Position numbers and translations under genes: made by a program. Shown piece after piece: positions 15,880 through 25,272 of a stretch of DNA of 64,000 bases. The DNA is from CALBPI01 sp039027435 (lineage in GTDB: Bacteria; Pseudomonadota; Gammaproteobacteria; Steroidobacterales; Woeseiaceae), in NCBI GenBank assembly GCA_039027435.1, contig JBCCKF010000004.1:62001-126000 (forward strand), read 5' to 3'. The notes beneath the pieces are model-generated. The model was not told the origin of the DNA. It saw nothing but the letters and a program-made list of their open reading frames with translations, and did not search any database. Positions within the stretch are counted from its first letter, which is position 1. Each line of letters begins with the position of its first letter.

Positions 15880-18677
15880 GGAGACCCGCGAAGCTCCGCA
15901 TACAGCGCCTCGGCCTCATCTCGACCTGAGAAGTTCTCCTCGGTTTGCAGCGCACGTCCCAACAAACGTATGGCTTGTTCACGTTCTCCATTGCGAGACA
16001 GCGCGGCCGCCAGATGCCAGGCGATCTCCGAATTGTCTTTATCGAGCTCGTTAGCACGTCGCAACGCAGGTAATGCGGTATCGAGATCATCTTCTGAGAA
16101 TGCAATCCAACCGAACGTGTCGTTGATCGCCGCGGTTCCAGGCGAAAGGCGCTGCGCCTCGGCCGCAGTCTGTCTGGCACGTGCGTCACCAGCCGTGAAA
16201 TACATCCACGCCAGATTATTCAACACGATCGCTCTGGCACGCCCATTGGTACCCTCGCGCTCGGAGAGCTGCTCGTACAAAGAGATGGCCGCGGCTCGCT
16301 CGCCTGACGCATCGAGAGACTGAGCGAGTACGGTTTGAATCTGAACATCATCTGGATTCTGCTGAAGCCACGCATCCAGCACGCTGCGACTGTCAGCCAA
16401 CCCTAGCTTTTGTCGTGTAGAGAATTGCCTGAGCAACAGCCGACGATCCATTTGGTTGCGACCCGCGACATCAAACCGATTCAGCGCCCCCTCCAGGTCG
16501 CCGCGCTGAAGCAGGATATCGCCTTGAAGAATCAGAGCCGCGCGGTTGTCCGGGTCCTGATCCAAAACCGCATTCACGGCATTCGCCGCCCGATCCACAG
16601 CGCCTTGATTCAGGTCAAGATCGGCACCGAACAACAACGCCACGGTATCGCCGGGCCGTGCCTCCAGGTAGTCACTCACCACCTCTCGCGCCGCCTCAGG
16701 GTCGCCCGTGTTGAGCAACACTCGAGCCTTGTCGAGCTGCATCAAACGATCCAGCGGTGCAAGTTCAGCCGCCCGCAACAAGTCCTGCCGCGCCGCCTCC
16801 TCACTACCGAGCTGACCTCTGGCTTTACCGCGCATCTGCAGTAGTCGAGCGTTATCGGGGTGAAACTCGAGTCCCGCCTCAGCGCTGGCAAGCGCCGCTT
16901 CCGTCTCGCCAGCAGACAACTGATATTGAGCCAGGAGGAAACGCGGTTCGGCCGCTTCCGGCGATGCTGCGACGGCGGCCTCCACGCGCGAGACCGCTGC
17001 CGCTGTGCTGCCCATCGAGCCGGCGATCTGACCGAAAGTGGCGACAGCCGGCATATAGCTCGGAACATCATCGAGCAAGGCCGCGAGCAGCTCATTCGCT
17101 TTGCTGACATTGCCGTCCGAGAGCTCGACGCGCGCAAGACCATAACGCGACGGCGTGTGCTTGGCGTCGATGGACAGCGCTTGTGTGTAGTACTGCCTCG
17201 CTATCGGGAACTCCCGCAGGTTCCCCATCAACTGACCTGCCAAAGACCAAGCGGTGGCATCGTCAGGGCTGCGCTTCACGAGAGCCTCGGCTTCACTGAT
17301 CGCCGCGGCACGATCGTTGCTCGAAAGGTGGGCAAGCATGCGCAACAGGGAGCCTCGATAACCGCCAATTGCGTCATCCTCAAGATTCTCCAGCAAGGCG
17401 AGTGCCTCGGATGCTCGGCCGGAGGCCAGATAGCTATACGCAGTGGCGAGTTTAAGACCAGGATCATCTGGAACTTGTGCCGCACTGCGCTCAAAATAGA
17501 TAACACCGTCCGCGGGATTGCCCGACGCGACCGCGGCCTGCCCCAACAATGCGAGTACATCCGGATCGCTCGTCTGCTCGGGCGCCAGGGCGGCCAGCAC
17601 TTCGAGCGCCTCCTGCGGACGATTAAGCTGGAGTAGCGTTTTGGCTAAGAGCTCGCGAGCTAAGCCGCTAGTTGCATCAAACCGAATTGCCTTGGTGAGG
17701 TAGGCCTCAGCTTGGCGAAGATTATTCTGTTCGAGGTTGATGCTGCCGAGAAAGAGATCCGCAGGCGAGCCGCTCGCAACACCTTCGCTGATCCGCAACA
17801 ACCCGGCTCGCGCGCGATCTATGTCGCCTCGCTCCAGCGCAATCAGCGATTGCAGAAACAGCGTCTGCGGGGCACCAGGGAACTGCGATTTGTATTCGTC
17901 CAACGCTGCCTGCGCATCGTCGAGCGCGTCTCTTTGCAGAAAGTTCTCTACTCGAACCAGCAGAACCTGGGCGCGCGTAACCGGAGACGCGTTGTCGCCC
18001 AAACCCGCATACGCGCGCTCGATAAATGATGCGCGCGCCTCTGCGTCAGGTGCCTGCTGCGCCAAATACAATTGCAACTCCGGGCTCCCGGGCACCTTGG
18101 CCTCTGCGATTCGCAATACCTGCTCGACCTCAGCCGAGTTGCTCGCACGCTCAGCTAGTGACGCGAGCCCCACGTAGGCATCCGGCAGTCGATCGTCCAG
18201 CGCGAGCGCCCGCTCATACTCCGCCTTGGCCAGTTCCGGCTCGCCAGACGCGGCATAAGCATGGCCCAACAGATTACGGTGAATCGCGACCTGCGGGTCT
18301 TCACGAAGTGCATCGCCGAGCTGCCCTAGCGCCCGCTGTCCATCGCCTACGACGAGCAGGCTTTCAGCGTACTCCGGCAAGAACAGCCGCAGCTCCGCAC
18401 CCAACTCCAGCGCGCGACCATACTCTGCGGCGGCGGTGGGAAAATCGCCGACTTGCCTCGATGCCTCAGCGAAGATCAGGCGCGCCTCTATGTTCGCCGG
18501 CTCTTCCTGCAGAGCACTGCGAGCCTCGAGCACCGCGGCTCGATAATCACCAGCCGCAATCTGTTCATTGGCCCGAGATACACGATCCTCGGCACTCGGC
18601 TGACATCCCATCAGACCGATAACGGCAATCGCCATCGCTAGTCGGGAAGGGGTAATGCTGGGAAAAAAAGGTGTCAT
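15876..18677 (-). CDS. prsT: PEP-CTERM system TPR-repeat lipoprotein PrsT
   Basis: A 933-residue lipoprotein. The signal peptide ends in a lipobox IGLMGC with Cys25. The rest is almost entirely tetratricopeptide repeats (for example ANEQIAAGDYRAAVLEARSA, YRRALELDAE-like units, and a final NELDKDNSEIAWHLAAALSR). This length and layout match the exosortase A locus protein PrsT (TIGR02917 type). In Wss/EPS systems such TPR lipoproteins form periplasmic scaffolds between the inner-membrane synthase and the outer-membrane exit. It lies 13 bases downstream of exosortase A in the same leftward unit, with an AGGAG site 11 bases before the ATG. Confidence 0.9.
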   Translation of the reverse strand: MTPFFPSITPSRLAMAIAVIGLMGCQPSAEDRVSRANEQIAAGDYRAAVLEARSALQEEPANIEARLIFAEASRQVGDFPTAAAEYGRALELGAELRLFLPEYAESLLVVGDGQRALGQLGDALREDPQVAIHRNLLGHAYAASGEPELAKAEYERALALDDRLPDAYVGLASLAERASNSAEVEQVLRIAEAKVPGSPELQLYLAQQAPDAEARASFIERAYAGLGDNASPVTRAQVLLVRVENFLQRDALDDAQAALDEYKSQFPGAPQTLFLQSLIALERGDIDRARAGLLRISEGVASGSPADLFLGSINLEQNNLRQAEAYLTKAIRFDATSGLARELLAKTLLQLNRPQEALEVLAALAPEQTSDPDVLALLGQAAVASGNPADGVIYFERSAAQVPDDPGLKLATAYSYLASGRASEALALLENLEDDAIGGYRGSLLRMLAHLSSNDRAAAISEAEALVKRSPDDATAWSLAGQLMGNLREFPIARQYYTQALSIDAKHTPSRYGLARVELSDGNVSKANELLAALLDDVPSYMPAVATFGQIAGSMGSTAAAVSRVEAAVAASPEAAEPRFLLAQYQLSAGETEAALASAEAGLEFHPDNARLLQMRGKARGQLGSEEAARQDLLRAAELAPLDRLMQLDKARVLLNTGDPEAAREVVSDYLEARPGDTVALLFGADLDLNQGAVDRAANAVNAVLDQDPDNRAALILQGDILLQRGDLEGALNRFDVAGRNQMDRRLLLRQFSTRQKLGLADSRSVLDAWLQQNPDDVQIQTVLAQSLDASGERAAAISLYEQLSEREGTNGRARAIVLNNLAWMYFTAGDARARQTAAEAQRLSPGTAAINDTFGWIAFSEDDLDTALPALRRANELDKDNSEIAWHLAAALSRNGEREQAIRLLGRALQTEENFSGRDEAEALYAELRGSP

Positions 18678-18690
18678 GCCGGTGTCACTC

Positions 18691-20121
18691 CTAGTCCTGC
18701 ACGAGTCTTGCCTCCGCGGCGTCCAGCGCCGCGGCAGTATCTATTGGTGGATCACCGCCGAGCATCGCTGTTCGGCAGAAATTATCGCAACGCTGTGCCA
18801 CTGCAACCATTCGCGCATCCATCCTGCCCTGGAACAACTGTACTAGCTGTAACCACTTCGCTTGTATCGGCGAGGTCACTACGCCATCACCAATCCTGTG
18901 ACGCACAGCGACCCATACCCCTTCACCGGATGGGTAGCGCGCCACAAAAACCTCATCGTTGCCCTCAAGAAAACGACCGAGCACCGGATTGTCTCCGCTG
19001 CGGTCTCTCGCAACTGGGCGATTGGCGCCGCTCAACAGTTCAGAGCCTTGCCGCTGATAGCGATACCACGCGAGGTCGATACACAGCGGATCACCTTCCC
19101 ACAGGATGGCGCCACGTCGCTCGGCCGTAGGTTTGCTGTAGGCGGTGCGCCACAGACCGCACGCCGAAGTTCGTGATGTCGAATCATCGGCGAGACGCGG
19201 TGGGTTGTGATCAGAGCCGGAGACGATCAAAAAACGCGCGGCAAACGCCAACCCCACCACCAACACACAGCTGCCCGCAACAGCCGCCAGTCGCATGATT
19301 CCGGGAGATGCGCTCGTGAATCGCGTTTCGTCGGCCGCTTCGGCCTCTTGCATGCGAGAGGCGATCCAGAAAACGACGAGCATCGTGACAACAAATACCG
19401 CCCACCCTGCAAACGTGTGATCGACCACCTGCGGGTGATCGATCCCCAGACGAATACCCATCTGAATCACGACGAAAACGCGAATCCAGTTACCGACGAT
19501 CGCAATCAACATGGCGATGGCGAGCAACATCACGGCATCGCGCGTGCGCGCGAGATACCAATATCCGTACAGCGCAGAAACCGCGGCGCTGATAATGAAG
19601 AAACGCAGGCCACTGCAGCCCGCGGCAATCTCGAAGATCCCCGTGGACACCGTCACCATATTGCCTTCGATAAACGCCGGGGTGCCGGCGAGATAGGTCA
19701 TTTGGCTAACCGCAACCGAAGTCCATTGCTGAAGGATCGGGTTGATGGCATCCCATACCGGAAGGCAGAAATACAGCATTGCCGTAGTCGGCAAGATCAA
19801 ACGCCAGGAACCGCGTCCATACAGAGCGACAAGCATGGCACACAGCACTACAGGGAGTATCAGCTGATAAAGGGCCACAACACCGAGAAGTTGTGCCAAA
19901 GCCATTGCAGAGGTGCCAGCGACGGCCAACCACAAAGCGGGCCAATACAGCTCCGATGTCGATACATGCTCAACCGCTTTCGCAATGATCCAGACGATCA
20001 AGGGCGCCAGCACTAAACCATGGCCGTAGGTCGGGTCCTTTAGCCAGCGACCGAGAAGATTCTCCGTTGCAGGCAAGAACGCAACACTCATGGTCATGAC
20101 GACAGTGAGAACGATCAGCAC
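18691..20121 (-). CDS. xrtA: Exosortase A fused to EpsI domain
   Basis: A protein of 476 residues from a GTG start. About eight transmembrane segments fill residues 1-255. The exosortase catalytic triad is visible: Cys169 in AAGCSGLR, Arg214 in NWIRV and His235 in DHTFAGW. Residues about 270-476 form the EpsI/DUF3485 periplasmic domain (ACGLWRTAYSKP, WYRYQRQG), a fusion typical of XrtA. The enzyme is a membrane transpeptidase that cleaves PEP-CTERM tails. The GTG at 20121 has no clear ribosome site. The frame is open to 20196, where the only further near-start codon is CTG at 20172, so the true start is uncertain. PrsT follows in the same unit. Confidence 0.92.
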   Translation of the reverse strand: MLIVLTVVMTMSVAFLPATENLLGRWLKDPTYGHGLVLAPLIVWIIAKAVEHVSTSELYWPALWLAVAGTSAMALAQLLGVVALYQLILPVVLCAMLVALYGRGSWRLILPTTAMLYFCLPVWDAINPILQQWTSVAVSQMTYLAGTPAFIEGNMVTVSTGIFEIAAGCSGLRFFIISAAVSALYGYWYLARTRDAVMLLAIAMLIAIVGNWIRVFVVIQMGIRLGIDHPQVVDHTFAGWAVFVVTMLVVFWIASRMQEAEAADETRFTSASPGIMRLAAVAGSCVLVVGLAFAARFLIVSGSDHNPPRLADDSTSRTSACGLWRTAYSKPTAERRGAILWEGDPLCIDLAWYRYQRQGSELLSGANRPVARDRSGDNPVLGRFLEGNDEVFVARYPSGEGVWVAVRHRIGDGVVTSPIQAKWLQLVQLFQGRMDARMVAVAQRCDNFCRTAMLGGDPPIDTAAALDAAEARLVQD

Positions 20122-20253
20122 GTGCCAACCGCCCGGTAACGAAAACCCCGATTTCGCGTCAGAAAATTGCAGTGATTTGCCCGCCGTGCCAGCCCCCTAG
20201 CAAGACCGAATACTAGCGCATGCGGTGTGTCTCGGGTAAGGAACCGAGTCCGT

Positions 20254-20268
20254 TTTCACGACGTGAAA
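20254..20268. promoter_or_regulatory. 15-base palindrome between prsK and xrtA
   Basis: TTTCACG at 20254-20260 and CGTGAAA at 20262-20268 form a perfect 7-base inverted repeat around one central base. It lies 12 bases after the prsK stop and about 130 bases before the xrtA start. A further weak stem (CTCGG/CCGAG, 20231-20248) lies beside it. The shape fits a dimeric regulator operator for the xrtA unit. There is no T-run to support a terminator. Confidence 0.4.
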
Positions 20269-20279
20269 CCTGTCACAAC

Positions 20280-22304
20280 CTAGACAGCCGGCAAACTCGC
20301 AATAAACTCGGTTCCATCGCCCGGCGTCGAGGCAACGTCCAAAGACCCACCAAGCTGCCGAATGTACTCGCGGGCCTGATACGCCCCGATGCCCATTCCT
20401 TGCGCGCCCTTTGTCGACACAAAGGGTCGAAACAACTGCTCACGGACGAATGTCCCGGTCATGCCCACGCCTTCATCGACAATCGATATCTCGTGAACGT
20501 CGCCATTGCGACGCAGCGTCACAGAAACCGATCCGTGTGGGCCGCCCACTGCGTCTTGCGCGTTGCGCACGAGGTGCCCCAAGACCGCCCCCAAACGATC
20601 CGCATCGGCACGGACTGAGAATGCGCCTGCCTCACATTCGAGATGCGGCACAGGCTGTCTCGAAGAAGCGTCAGCAACGACCTCCTTCAACAAACTACAT
20701 AGAGCGATAGTGGTCACCGTCTCCGGCTGTTGTTGGCGAGTCAATGCAGCCAGCAGCTTCTCCATGCGACGCACGGAGTTGGCGACGGTCTTAATCGCAT
20801 CATCCACAAACTCGGGGTTGGTTTTGTGCTTCTCCGCGTTCTTGACCACGAGGCTCTGCTGCGCGATCAGGTTCTTGAGGTCATGCATGATGAACGCCGT
20901 GAAACGATTGAAAACCTCAAACTGTCGAGCCTCGGCCAACTCATCGCGAGTTCTGTCGCGCTGCAGGAATACGCCCAGTTGTTGTCCGACAGTTCGCAAC
21001 AAATCGTGATCTTCAAAGATCAACAGCGGCATCCCTGCGGGACGCACGAGAGCAGCGATCCCAATCAGTTCACCATCCAGTGTGATCGGCACAATGATTC
21101 GATCGTGGGTCAACACGCTGTCCGAACAGGGATCAAGCGCGCCGCCGTAATGCTCAGGATCACGCAAGGCTTCTCGGCCATCGATCACCCAATCCCGTTC
21201 CAATAGAAACGCCACAACGGGATCCGACTCGGTCAACATTTCCGGTGCCGAATCGTTGCCGACGATCGCGACTCGGTCAAACACCTCACCTTCGGAACTC
21301 TTTAGCCACAGCACCGCCGCCGGACTCTCAATGATGTCAGCGAGTGCATCGAGACAAAGGTCCGCCATCGGGGCTCTCGCGCTGTCCTGCGACAGGCGTG
21401 TGATCAGTTTTAGCCACTCCTCACGGTAGTCATATCGGTTCGCATAAAAGTGCGTTGCGATGAACACTTTGAGTCGCCGTCGTATTGCGGCAGAGAAAAG
21501 CACCAGCGTGAGCACGAGTAGACTGGCGACGAAGAACAGTCCCTTTAATGCCCCACCCCAGTCGCCGCCCTGCTCCTCGATTAGCGCGCCTCCGAAGGCC
21601 ACAACCAACAGGTACAGACCGACACCCACCAATGATGATGAATAGAACACCACCTGCCGAGAGACGAATAAACCGCTTTCTGCACTGAGCTCTTGCCGCA
21701 GGGCAAAAATCAGGACGGGCACCACCATCGCGTTCACGAAACCGCGCCCTGCCCACAATTGCTCGTCCAACAAGCCGAGCAAGATCGCATTGGAATAGAT
21801 GAACAGATCGAAAATAAACAGCAGACCGAATGAAATCGCGACGAGCGTTGCAAAGCGTCGCTGTAATCGGCCAGCGTTTCGGTAGATCTGTTCGACGGCC
21901 AGCAGACCGGCGATCGAAATAAAGACGATGAAATAGTAGGACCAGTTGAACTCCACCGCACCACCGGTCAATTCCCGCCAGATCAACGCGACCGACACCG
22001 GCAGCACGAGCCACGGCGCACGAGCGAACCACAGGCGCCAGCGATTCTGGTGCCCTCGGCTAACCAGCTGTCCAAGGAACAGCAAAACGGCGAACGCGTG
22101 AATCGAATCAACGCCGATGACGAGCCCGATGTCGGGCGACACACCCGCGACCCAAACCATGCCAAGTGCCCAACCGGTCAGCAGTACTGACATTGCGAGC
22201 ACATGAAGCTGCGGCCAGCGGAACCGCCGGCCGAAAAGCAGCATCAATGCAAGAATCGACCAGGCGATGGCCGATGTCAGATATCCGAGCTGAACAAACC
22301 CCAT
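20280..22304 (-). CDS. prsK: PEP-CTERM system sensor histidine kinase PrsK
   Basis: A 674-residue membrane histidine kinase. Eight to nine hydrophobic segments cover about residues 5-270. A GAF-like domain covers about 310-440 (SPAAVLWLKSSEG..., RIIVPITLDGELIGIAALVRP). The phospho-acceptor motif is FIMHDLKNLIAQ near residue 475. The ATPase domain has the N box HLVRNAQDAV and G boxes DEGVGMTG and GMGIGAYQAREYI. This matches the PrsK family of exosortase loci (TIGR02916 type), whose partner PrsR is a sigma-54-type response regulator. PrsR is not in this window, which is unusual because the two genes are normally adjacent. It lies between the sugar transferase EpsB and xrtA, all leftward. Confidence 0.91.
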   Translation of the reverse strand: MGFVQLGYLTSAIAWSILALMLLFGRRFRWPQLHVLAMSVLLTGWALGMVWVAGVSPDIGLVIGVDSIHAFAVLLFLGQLVSRGHQNRWRLWFARAPWLVLPVSVALIWRELTGGAVEFNWSYYFIVFISIAGLLAVEQIYRNAGRLQRRFATLVAISFGLLFIFDLFIYSNAILLGLLDEQLWAGRGFVNAMVVPVLIFALRQELSAESGLFVSRQVVFYSSSLVGVGLYLLVVAFGGALIEEQGGDWGGALKGLFFVASLLVLTLVLFSAAIRRRLKVFIATHFYANRYDYREEWLKLITRLSQDSARAPMADLCLDALADIIESPAAVLWLKSSEGEVFDRVAIVGNDSAPEMLTESDPVVAFLLERDWVIDGREALRDPEHYGGALDPCSDSVLTHDRIIVPITLDGELIGIAALVRPAGMPLLIFEDHDLLRTVGQQLGVFLQRDRTRDELAEARQFEVFNRFTAFIMHDLKNLIAQQSLVVKNAEKHKTNPEFVDDAIKTVANSVRRMEKLLAALTRQQQPETVTTIALCSLLKEVVADASSRQPVPHLECEAGAFSVRADADRLGAVLGHLVRNAQDAVGGPHGSVSVTLRRNGDVHEISIVDEGVGMTGTFVREQLFRPFVSTKGAQGMGIGAYQAREYIRQLGGSLDVASTPGDGTEFIASLPAV

Positions 22305-22346
22305 GCGCTCGAACTATACCGATTAGAGACTCGGCGCGGGAATCTG

Positions 22347-23744
22347 CTAGCGCGCACCCTTCTGCCAAAGCACCACTTCGGCCGTCTGCAGAAGGATCAT
22401 GAAGTCGAAAACGAGCGTCCGGTTCTTCACATAGTAAAGGTCATACTGAAGCTTCTCGAAGGCATCCTTTTCCGAGGATCCGTACGGATAACACAGCTGT
22501 GCCCAGCCGGTTATGCCGGGCTTGATGCGATGTCGCTCCAGGTAATAGGGAATCTGCTCCGACAACTTCTCAACAAATTCCGGACGCTCGGGGCGCGGGC
22601 CAACCACGCTCATGTGCCCTGCCAAAACATTGATCAACTGGGGCAGCTCATCGATGCGCAGTTTTCGGATTACCCGGCCTACCTTGGTGACGCGATCGTC
22701 GTCTTGCTTGGCCCAGACTGCCTTACCCTCTGCCTCGGCATCGGTGCGCATACTGCGAAACTTAAGCACATTGAATCGTACGTTGCCCTTTCCGACTCGC
22801 TCCTGGCGGTAGAAGATCGGTCGACCATCCTCCAGGTAAATCAGGATCGCAGTGACCAGCATGATGGGTGAGGCCAACAGCAAGACCGCGCTGCTCGAGA
22901 TCACGTCAAACACACGCTGCGCAATGCGTCGCGGCAACTGACGACGGAATCCATTTTCGAAAATCAACCAACTCGGGCTCACAAGATTCAGGTTGAGTTT
23001 GCCTGTCTCGCGTTCAAGGAAGTTCATCACGTCTGTGATGTCGATGCTCTCGAGTCGGCACTCAAGCAAATCTCGAATAGGGAGCTTGCCACGACGGTCA
23101 TCCTGAGCAATGACGATCTCGTCGATTTCATGTCGCTGGCAATACTCGATCAACGATCGCGGCATCTGACGGACACGCTTTTGCGGTAACTCCGATTCAG
23201 CATCGCCAGGCATTTTCATGAAGCGAACGAGCTTGAAACCGCGCTGGTCCGCCTGGCGTCGTAGCTGCAGGAACTGCTCCGCGCGCTGACCTGCGCCAAG
23301 CACCAGAATTCGGCGCTTGAACAGGTTTTCGTCAACCAGCTTCAGGAAACCCAATCTCACCGTGAGCAACCCAGCCGTTGCAATAACGCTCGACAGCGTA
23401 AGCGTGCCCGGTGTGAGGTATAGCCAACGGAAGAAGTAATACACGAAGGGCAGGATGACCCCGGTCAGCACCACGGCGGTGATGACCCGCGCAGCAACGC
23501 CGGCGAAAGTCTCGCGCAATGCAATTCGATACAAGCCCATCGCAGCCATGCAAAGGAACAGCACGAAACATACGGCGGCCGTCCGATAGAACTCGATGGC
23601 GTCCGAGACAGACCCTGAAACCCACCCCAGCTGCACCGCCAGCCAGGTGCCGGTGCAGATCGACGCGGCCACGACCAGAGCCTCTACAATTACCAATAAG
23701 GTAACCGGTAAGGACACGTAGTGGTCAAAAAGTCGAATAGCCAT
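22347..23744 (-). CDS. XrtA-locus undecaprenyl-phosphate sugar phosphotransferase (EpsB/WcaJ-like)
   Basis: A 465-residue polyisoprenyl-phosphate hexose-1-phosphate transferase of the PEP-CTERM-associated subfamily (TIGR03013 type). Four hydrophobic segments lie in residues 1-130, followed by a Rossmann-like region (RRILVLGAGQRAEQFL). The C-terminal catalytic domain follows, with FYRQERVGKGNVRFNVLKFRSM, the Asp-Glu pair in RIDELPQLINVLAGHMSVVGPRP, and IKPGITGWAQLCYPYG. It starts synthesis of the XrtA-locus polymer by loading the first sugar phosphate on undecaprenyl phosphate. It lies upstream of prsK in a leftward series. A separate short PglC-type priming enzyme at 32258-32884 serves the other locus. 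Confidence 0.9.
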   Translation of the reverse strand: MAIRLFDHYVSLPVTLLVIVEALVVAASICTGTWLAVQLGWVSGSVSDAIEFYRTAAVCFVLFLCMAAMGLYRIALRETFAGVAARVITAVVLTGVILPFVYYFFRWLYLTPGTLTLSSVIATAGLLTVRLGFLKLVDENLFKRRILVLGAGQRAEQFLQLRRQADQRGFKLVRFMKMPGDAESELPQKRVRQMPRSLIEYCQRHEIDEIVIAQDDRRGKLPIRDLLECRLESIDITDVMNFLERETGKLNLNLVSPSWLIFENGFRRQLPRRIAQRVFDVISSSAVLLLASPIMLVTAILIYLEDGRPIFYRQERVGKGNVRFNVLKFRSMRTDAEAEGKAVWAKQDDDRVTKVGRVIRKLRIDELPQLINVLAGHMSVVGPRPERPEFVEKLSEQIPYYLERHRIKPGITGWAQLCYPYGSSEKDAFEKLQYDLYYVKNRTLVFDFMILLQTAEVVLWQKGAR

Positions 23745-23829
23745 GAATTAGGCGTTCCCCTGGACGAGCAATATCAATCCGTGTGGCCGCCAAAATGAGG
23801 CAAGCCGCACGATTTTCTTGTTTTATCAG

Positions 23830-23858
23830 TGTTTATGTTAACGAAGCAGCTGTGACAA
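23830..23858 (-). promoter_or_regulatory. Candidate sigma-70-type promoter for the EpsB/prsK unit
   Basis: On the minus strand TTGTCA (23858-23853) and TAAACA (23835-23830) are spaced by 17 bases. The -35 box is a five-of-six match and the -10 box is weak. Transcription would start near 23823, about 80 bases before the EpsB start, in the 131-base gap after the manB stop. Confidence 0.35.
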
Positions 23859-23875
23859 CCGCGTGAACTGTCTCA

Positions 23876-25240
23876 CTAATCGACAATTTCGCCGCCGATT
23901 CGATCCAGCAGTTCACGCGTTTTTGCCGCCATGAGCGCACTATCACCGCGGCTCTCGACATTCAACCTGATCACGGGCTCGGTATTCGAGGCACGCAGGT
24001 TGAAGCGCCATTGGTCGGATTCGATACTAATCCCATCTAGCCGATCGCTGGATAGCGCACCGTCTATGTAGTGCGCCCACACGTCTTCCATGACGACCCC
24101 CGCGTCCTCAACTCGACGGTTAATCTCGCCACTCGCGGGGAACTTCTGGATGCGCTCGGCGACAAGCGCGGAAAACGGCTGTGCACTCTGGCTAAGCAAC
24201 TGCGCCACCAATAGCCACGGGATCATGCCACTGTCGCAATAGAAGAAGTCACGGAAGTAATGGTGTGCACTCATCTCGCCACCGTAGGCCGCATTGTGCT
24301 CGCGCATCACCGCCTTCATGAAGGAGTGCCCGGACTTGCTTTGGATGACTTCACCACCAGCGGACTCAACTACTTCGACAGTATTCCAGGTCAGTCGCGG
24401 GTCGTGGACAATGCCGGCGCCCGCATCGGTCGCGAGCACACTCGCCGCCAGGAGTCCCACGATGTAGTAGCCCTCGATGAACTCACCGGTTTCGTCAAAA
24501 AGAAAACACCGGTCGAAGTCGCCATCCCAGGCGATACCGAAGTCAGCCCCCGCATCACGCACTGCCTGTGCGGTCGACCTACGATTTGCCTCCAACATCG
24601 GGTTAGGCACCCCGTTAGGGAAATTACCATCAGCTTCGTGGTGCACCCGAACGAATTCGAAAGGCAGGTGCTTTGCCAGCAGATCGAGCGTAGGGCCGGC
24701 ACCACCATTGCCTGCATTGGCTACGATCTTCAGCGGCCGCAGCTTTTCGAGTTCAACATAGCCGAGTAGATGAGCGATGTACTGCTCGCTAATCGGAGTC
24801 TCGATCCGCCTGCCTGGCTCAGCCGTCACATGACGAGCATCTGCTTCAGCAAACTCACGAATCTGCGCGAGACCTGAGTCTGCACTGAGCGGGCGCGCAC
24901 CTTCACGCACAAGCTTGAGCCCGTTGTAGTCTTTAGGGTTATGGCTGGCCGTCACCATGATGCCACCGTCCGCCTCGAGCGAACCCGTCGCAAAGTAGAC
25001 CATCTCGGTACCACCAACACCGATGTCCAAGACCTCGACGCCGGCCTCAATCAGCCCTTTGGCCACCGCATCGGCGAGCGATGCACTCGATAGTCGGATG
25101 TCGCGTCCGAGCACCATGCGCTTCGCGCCCAGGAACTGAGCGGCCGCATTCCCGATTCGGTAGGCGATATCCTCGTTGAGTTGATCGGGCAACCGTCCGC
25201 GGACGTCGTAGGCTTTAAAACTCGGAATCGTGATCGGCAT
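23876..25240 (-). CDS. manB: Phosphomannomutase/phosphoglucomutase
   Basis: A 454-residue alpha-D-phosphohexomutase. The ATG at 25240 gives the family start MPITIPSFKAYDVRG with a GGGG-type site upstream; an in-frame ATG at 25261 adds seven residues. The active-site phosphoserine is Ser99 in TASHNP, the metal loop is DGDFDR, and the sugar-specificity loop is GGEMSAHHYFRD. It interconverts mannose-6-phosphate and mannose-1-phosphate (and probably glucose phosphates), feeding GDP-mannose synthesis with the ManC encoded just upstream. The position between sugar nucleotide genes and the EPS genes fits precursor supply. Confidence 0.92.
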   Translation of the reverse strand: MPITIPSFKAYDVRGRLPDQLNEDIAYRIGNAAAQFLGAKRMVLGRDIRLSSASLADAVAKGLIEAGVEVLDIGVGGTEMVYFATGSLEADGGIMVTASHNPKDYNGLKLVREGARPLSADSGLAQIREFAEADARHVTAEPGRRIETPISEQYIAHLLGYVELEKLRPLKIVANAGNGGAGPTLDLLAKHLPFEFVRVHHEADGNFPNGVPNPMLEANRRSTAQAVRDAGADFGIAWDGDFDRCFLFDETGEFIEGYYIVGLLAASVLATDAGAGIVHDPRLTWNTVEVVESAGGEVIQSKSGHSFMKAVMREHNAAYGGEMSAHHYFRDFFYCDSGMIPWLLVAQLLSQSAQPFSALVAERIQKFPASGEINRRVEDAGVVMEDVWAHYIDGALSSDRLDGISIESDQWRFNLRASNTEPVIRLNVESRGDSALMAAKTRELLDRIGGEIVD

Positions 25241-25272
25241 CGTCTTGTCCCCGCTGACCATTCCGTCAGCTA

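Noticed and set aside
19207..20016. Plus-strand frame of 269 codons opposite xrtA.
   Set aside because: The predicted protein is Arg/Gln/His-rich and is explained as the antisense of exosortase A.
20185..20191. TGGCACG on the minus strand, a perfect sigma-54 -24 half-site upstream of xrtA.
   Set aside because: The following GC lies 8 bases after the GG instead of 10 and there is no TTGC, so the -12 element is missing.
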